From NCBI RefSeq assembly GCF_022539315.1, contig NC_066332.1, positions 2,127,001 to 2,191,000 on the forward strand: DNA of 64,000 bases, written 5' to 3'. Under the pieces are notes generated by a model, which saw only the letters and a program-made list of their open reading frames with translations, searched no databases and was not told the origin of the DNA. The number at the start of each line of letters is the position of its first letter. Position 1 is the stretch's first letter. Of the stretch, positions 59,131 through 64,000 are shown piece after piece. This DNA comes from Serinus canaria. Taxonomy: Eukaryota > Chordata > Aves > Passeriformes > Fringillidae. The translations under genes and the position numbers were made by a program.

Positions 59131-59842
59131 AAAAAATTTATCTTCCCTGCCTTGGAAGGATTACAAGGAAACAAGTTTAAGGTTTTGTTGAGGTTTTATT
59201 ACTTTCTAAACATGAAATTTTATGTTTCTCTGTAGTCCTTAAAGAAACACATTTTTCTGGTGTTCTTGGGGGAATCTAAAGACTTGGAGTGAACAATTTC
59301 CAAAATGCTCAGAGCTGATGGAGCAGTACCTGGGATGTGCTGCCTGGCCAGGGCAGGAGTGGCTCTGGAGGTGCCATCTGTGTTTTCACACCTTGTATGA
59401 AGATGTGGCATTGCACTGGGTTGTCCTCAGGCAGATTTCACTGTGGTCACCTTCAGGAGTTACCTAAACCTCAATGTTCCAGCTCTTCCCTGGTGTAAAC
59501 AACAAAATTCTCTCCATCAGCCCTGAAAACTCAGCTTGCCTCAGTGCTTTAGGTGTATTTTGTAACCTCTTCTCCATCCCCTGGTCTTGGTCACTCAGTT
59601 GAGAAGTTGCTGAGTTTCCAAACCAATTCCTGAAGTTCCTGGTGCTGTGTCCTGGTGGCAGCTGCTCAGCTGCCCCAAACACAAACATTTCCATCACTCC
59701 TGAATCCATCTTGTGCAAGGCTTGAAATATGTTAAAATACTTGAGGGAAAGCTGTGGTTCCAGCAGGCTCTGCTCATCCTGTTGGATATAACCCTAATAA
59801 ATTGGAGGTAATTCAGATTTGCTCCAGAAGTGGCATCATTAG
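59131..59842. other. Unique noncoding sequence
   Basis: No gene recognised. Short frames on both strands only. Confidence 0.5.
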
Positions 59843-60045
59843 GAAGAAACTCTTCCCTGTGAGGGTGGGCAGGCCCTGGCACAGGGTGCCCAGAGCAGCT
59901 GTGGCTGCCCCTGGATCCCTGGAAGTGTCCAAGGCCAGGGCTTGGAGCAATCTGGGATAGTGGAAGGTGTCCCTGACAATGACAGGATGGAACAGGATGG
60001 TCTTGAAGGTCCCTTCCAACCCAAACCATTCTGGAATTCTGTACC
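59843..60045 (+). mobile_element. CR1 LINE, 3' end with terminal motif
   Basis: Plus-strand tail in family order: TTAGGAAGAAACTCTTCCCT, GTGAGGGTGGGCAGGCCCTG, GCACAGGGTGCCCAGAGCAG, CTGTGGCTGCCCCTGGATCC, CTGGAAGTGTCCAAGGCCAG, GGTCCCTTCCAACCCAAACC and terminal ATTCTGGAATTCTG. Low divergence; the same tail type as the minus-strand copy at 11640-11860. Several 60-127-codon frames in 59694-60196 are shadows of it. Confidence 0.95.
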
Positions 60046-61379
60046 TTGTGCTGCAGGAGCTGGGCACCAAGCAGCAGGAAGAGTCACCCTGTGGCCAATT
60101 CCCAAACCCCCAGAGAGTGCCTGGTGTTTGCAAGTGAGATTTCTTTATCCATGTGCAGGCAGTGATTAGACAGTAGCTTGGAAGCAGCGTGCACATTATC
60201 TCACAGTGAGGTAAGACAAATAAATTACAGCTTGGAAGCCCTGAGTGGGATCACTGATCCACCTTAGGAAAATATTTTGGTTTCTGTTTATAAGTCAGCT
60301 GGGTTGTGAAATGTTTCATCTGGGAAAGGTGATATGAGACCAGAGAAATATTTGCTCTTATAATGCAAAAAATATTCCAGTTTCTCTCCTAAGGGGTTGT
60401 TAGTGATAGAAACCAAATTTCTTCTTCCTGGAGCCTCAGCTGCTTCCCCACAGATGCTCTGCTCTGAGCTCTCTCCTGTCCTGGCTGACAAGAAACTGCC
60501 CATTTTCTCTCCTTGTTTGTAACATCCCTCAGGCTGCAAATTCCTTACAAAGAAGAAATGCCCCAAAGGCCAGCAGAGCTCTGTCCCTGGCAGCCTGGGC
60601 GTGCTGTGGGGAGGATGCTGAGGATCCTGGGGCAGGCTTTGGGCACAGAGCCACCCCCATCCCTGCTGTGCAGCTCCATCCAGCTGGGATTGGGATGGGG
60701 AAGCCTTCACCCCTCCTTTGCAGCAGGTTTCCAACAGGTATCCCCAACATTCAGCTGCAGATAAACTCTCCCCACGATGAACTTGGCCTTTCCCCACTCT
60801 CTGGTGCTATTACACAAGAAGGAGTCTCCTGTTACAATTTGAGTGATATATTAGTACATAGCACAGTTCCAATGTTTTCTCAACACTAAGATTTTTTCTT
60901 TTTTAATTCAAATGAAACAATCAGAATTAAATTCCTTGGCTCACACAGTCACCACTAAGGCTCGAGCAAGATGACAAATCCACACTTGTGTCTCAGAGTG
61001 TAACATAAGATCTCAGTTATCCCAAAAACCCCGATGAGTTGTCAGATCTTTCTTTACTTGTGGGTAAATCTGAGCCCTTTCTAATCCATTTTGTGTCCTT
61101 TGTACATGTGTAGATGGCTGTGCATTTGCACATGCCACGAGATTGATAATAAGCAAGATAAATCTGTTTTCTTAAGGGAAGCAATACATTATTGCAGCCC
61201 CTGCAGTGGAATTGGCATATTCCTGCCTTGTTCAGACAGGGTATGACTGCAAACCTCTTCCCAAGAGTTCAGAAATGACTTGGCATGTAAAGGACTAAGG
61301 ATCATGGTGTGGTGTCACAGAAATACCAGATGGATCCTTCCTGCATCTCACCCAGCGTTTTCCCCACCGAAGGCAGCAC
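60046..61379. other. Unique noncoding sequence
   Basis: No gene recognised. A 169-codon minus-strand frame at 60288-60797 is in GC-rich DNA with opposing frames and no recognisable domain. 60830-61260 is AT-rich and repeat-free. Confidence 0.48.
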
Positions 61380-61640
61380 AAAAGGCTTCAGCATCCTAAA
61401 ATCACTGCTTTGATTCAGAGGAGAAGTCAAACAAAATAAAGACTCGTCTAAAAAAGCCTCCACTGAGATTTAATGGAATTCACTCTGTGTTTAAATTTCC
61501 TAGGCATTGTTGAAAATCTCAATAATCATCTTATTGTAAGTTTAGCTAAGTCGTAGATCTGCGGAGAGTGGGAAAATTTACTAGGAGGGAAAAAAAAGTT
61601 ACTGGATTTTCTAATTTTAACCAGGACTGAGAATTATAAG
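61380..61640. promoter_or_regulatory. Candidate conserved noncoding block
   Basis: Repeat-free, AT-rich, with AAAGACTCGTCTAAAAAAGC, CTCAATAATCATC, TTAGCTAAGTCGTAGATCTG and CGGAGAGTGGG words; CpGs are retained near 61445, 61552 and 61562. Composition-based inference. Confidence 0.3.
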
Positions 61641-62860
61641 TATGTGAATACCACAAGAAAACATTTCCAACCTTGCAAAAACTAAAAAGTGCTGAAGATC
61701 TTTAGTGAATCCTTTTTTAATGAAATTTCCAGACCTGGAGGTTGAAAGAACACCAGGTGAAGTTTTTTTCTGCTTTGCAGATTCCTACCTGGTAACCCAG
61801 GCTTGTGCAGAGCCCTGAGTTCTTCAGGACACTCTGCCTTATGCCAGGATTAAATATAAAGAAATGTTAATCTCTAAGGGGGCTTGGGGCTGGTTGTAGC
61901 ATTCCTGATTTTTTCCAGGCGTTCTGATCCTGTAGAGCATTAAAATATGCACAAATCTTGCTGTTCAAGGGGGAGGGGGAAAGTTTTTTCTTGGAAATTA
62001 TTTTATTACAAAGGGTGATTTTGTTTTCAAAATCATAATAGCATCCAGTTATACTGTAGATTCCATCTCTCTTTGCTTTTAGGCAGCTAAAGAGCATCCA
62101 GTACTGGAAAAATGTCCTCAGCTGATTGTTCTGTGCTCTGCACTCCTCAGGCTGTGGATGAGCTGCACCTTCTCTGTGGGTGCAGCCTCTGGCAGCACCC
62201 ACCTGTGCCCCAGCCCCTTGTGCTGTTCTGCAAGGCAAGATGACAAAGTCTTGTGCTTCTGGTACTGCAAAACACTGCAAAATTCTGCAAAGCACTGCCA
62301 GATCCTGGTACCACCACACAAATTTCCCTGGTGACACCAAGCGCGCGTCTCGTTGCGTTTTCTCGTTTGAAGCCCTGCTTTGGGTGGCTGTCACATCCTG
62401 CCTCCAGTTTTTCACCCATCCTGTGTCCTTGCACTAACCTCCATGCCCTGGGGAAGCCAGGAGCTCAGCAGGGGCTGGAGGAGCCCTTGGCAGTGCTGGG
62501 GGGGTTTTGGGGGGCTCTGTTCTGCTTTGGGGCTCGCGGGGCTGTGGAGGCACCAGGGCCCCTGGTTTGGTGGCCAGGTGTGCTGGCAGCAGGAATCTGC
62601 AGTTGGATGGCATCTGACAGGCACTGGGAGCATTCAAGGCAAAGGCAGAGTTTAATAAATACACTTAATCATTTATGTTTTGACCTTAGCCCAGACTCGT
62701 AGTCAGACACAGAGAGCAGAGAGCTGGAAGCACACTTTGTCAAGGCTGCTCTGGCAAAGCAGGGCAGCCCCGCTCTGAGGAAAGGCAGATCCTTCAGAAA
62801 GGAGAGTAAAAGGTCAGGACTAATCCAAAAGGACAAGCAGTGTATGTCTGTGTGTATATT
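61641..62860. other. Unique sequence with G-rich and CpG patches
   Basis: No gene recognised. A small CpG cluster (CGCGCG...CTCG...GCG...CTCG) lies at 62341-62367. A run of G tracts G7, G6, G4, G4 lies at 62498-62541. The 182-codon minus frame at 61867-62415 and 149-codon plus frame at 62253-62702 overlap each other and have no recognised product. Confidence 0.45.
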
Positions 62861-62869
62861 GGGTTTCAC

Positions 62870-63230
62870 ATATGAAATCCAGTCATGATAAATCTGATGG
62901 CTTTAGAAACATCTACTTTGATTAATGAAAACATAGTTCCCATAGACTATGGGTTTCATACTTCAAAGTTCCCCTGGATTTAGAACCTTAGGTTTTGCTT
63001 ATTCATATAACATGCAGGAAACTATTTTTAAATGAATAAGGGAGTATAAAAAAAAAATTTTAAAAGGCAAATGTTTCAACATCAGTGGTACAGATAGGCT
63101 GGATAATAAGGAGCAAAATTAACAAACAACAGACATTTTATTATGCATTTTACAATAATGTTTACATTCTTTTCTCTATATTTGTTTTTCCTTGAAAAGA
63201 TTTATGTATTTATAAAAATATCTCGCTGCT
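62870..63230. promoter_or_regulatory. Candidate conserved noncoding block
   Basis: AT-rich, repeat-free; contains a TCF/LEF-type CTTTGAT running into ATTAATG (62916-62926), a perfect 15-bp palindrome (62939-62953), an A9 run near 63049 and AACAATAATG-like words. Enhancer character is inferred from motifs only. Confidence 0.33.
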
Positions 63231-63373
63231 CCAGCTCTGAAAATTGCAGCCTTGCTCACATTTGAAAGCCTTCAAGGACGGCTGTGATGGCTGGCTGTGC
63301 TCCTGAGCATCCCAAACCTCCCGAGCCCTGGTTAACCCCTTGTGCAGGAGCACAGGGGTGTTGGGAGTTTGTT

Positions 63374-63410
63374 GGGATGTGGGGAGGAGGAGGAGGGTGG
63401 GGTGGGGTGG
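63374..63410 (+). repeat. G-rich tract, G-quadruplex candidate
   Basis: G runs GGG, GGGG, (AGG)3-4, GGG-T-GGGG-T-GGGG-T-GG. The last three runs have single-T loops, and GGGG at 63381-63384 can supply a fourth. A strong quadruplex motif on the plus strand, within a GC-rich segment with no recognised promoter. Confidence 0.85.
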
Positions 63411-64000
63411 TCCCTAAGGACCTGCACCACAATCCTGGACATAGCCAGCACTGCCTGGGCCACTGTGCTGAGTTTGTGGCCCTGTGGGCAGTGGTTGGGC
63501 AGCCTCCTCCCTGAGCATCCATCCCTGGAGCTGCTGGGCACGGGGCTCCCGAGGCTGCTGGGCTCCTCCCAGCAGCTGCAGGTCTGCTCCAAACTCATCC
63601 AGAAATCCTGACACAGGGATAAACAGCAGTTTTGTTTACAAGTCTGTGGTGCTGAGGAGGGACGAGCAGCTTCTCAGCCTGGCTTAGCCAAGAGTTCAGA
63701 GGCACTTGGAAGTGTTGGCTGCCTGTGGGAGCGGGTACCCCAGCTGAAGGCTCCATTAATTAAATGCACTCACAGGATACAGAGCTGGTGAGTAATGTCC
63801 TGTTTATAGCAGAACTGTGAGCAGTTCTGGAAAAAAAGAAACCCTGTGGGAGGGAGGATGACAGGGAGCAGAGTGACTCCAAAGGCTGTGGCTCCTGCCA
63901 TGCTTTCCAAAGGCAATAATTAACACTCACACCTCGGTGTTCTGTCCCTTGGTGTGCTGTGGGAGAGAGGGGTGGCAGCGTGTGAGCCATGCACAGGAGG
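63411..64000. other. Unique noncoding sequence to window end
   Basis: GC-rich to about 63600, then mixed. Several 66-89-codon frames overlap on both strands; no gene recognised. Confidence 0.5.

Noticed and set aside
58669..59235. 188-codon plus-strand frame
   Set aside because: Runs through the palindromic ancient repeat and shows no domain.

Overview
This window reads as vertebrate nuclear DNA, most likely from a bird, and I find no gene in it that I can support. The avian call rests on ten 3'-end fragments of CR1-type LINEs, recognisable by the Gallus/songbird-style tail sequence and its terminal ATTCTATG-like motif. Only a few much older amniote repeats are visible (one clear MIR SINE, one palindromic repeat, an L2-like remnant, a second possible MIR). 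There is no sign of primate or rodent SINEs, L1, bacterial operons, phage or plasmid. Interspersed-repeat density is low, as in birds. A songbird is plausible, but the sequence alone does not fix the species.

Coding content: many open frames exist, several of 180-228 codons, but they overlap each other on both strands, lie in GC-rich or low-complexity stretches, or run through repeats. None shows a recognisable domain, a splice pattern or a known protein. I therefore annotate no CDS. The window looks like a gene desert or a very large intron.

Layout. 1-10.8 kb: unique sequence with two CR1 tails (3.1 kb minus, 5.8 kb plus) and weak candidate conserved blocks. 10.85 kb: a pure (AAT)30 microsatellite. 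11.6-11.95 kb: a CR1 tail whose truncated 5' edge lies in a 50-bp tandem duplication. 12.4-13.1 kb: an unexplained 223-codon open frame on the minus strand. 17.6-19.66 kb: about 2 kb of repeat-free, AT-rich, motif-dense sequence, the best candidate for developmental regulatory DNA here. It is followed at 19.78-20.29 kb by a local CpG-dense patch. 30.68-31.01 kb: a 23-bp minisatellite of 11 units, flanked by two copies of a 40-bp module. 35.25-35.57 kb: a 230-bp pyrimidine tract and A-rich repeats. 39-45 kb: unique AT-rich blocks, two CR1 tails and a split inverted repeat. 45.6-46.5 kb: a cluster of simple repeats. 49.06 kb: the MIR. 50-53 kb: AT-rich candidate conserved blocks. 58.93-59.02 kb: the palindromic ancient repeat. 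59.84 kb: a CR1 tail. 62-63.4 kb: two G-quadruplex-type runs and a perfect 15-bp palindrome.

How it may work: if the window does anything, it is probably long-range regulation by the unique AT-rich blocks. That is inference from composition and motif content only; cross-species alignment and chromatin data would decide it. I did not find a convincing new molecular system.
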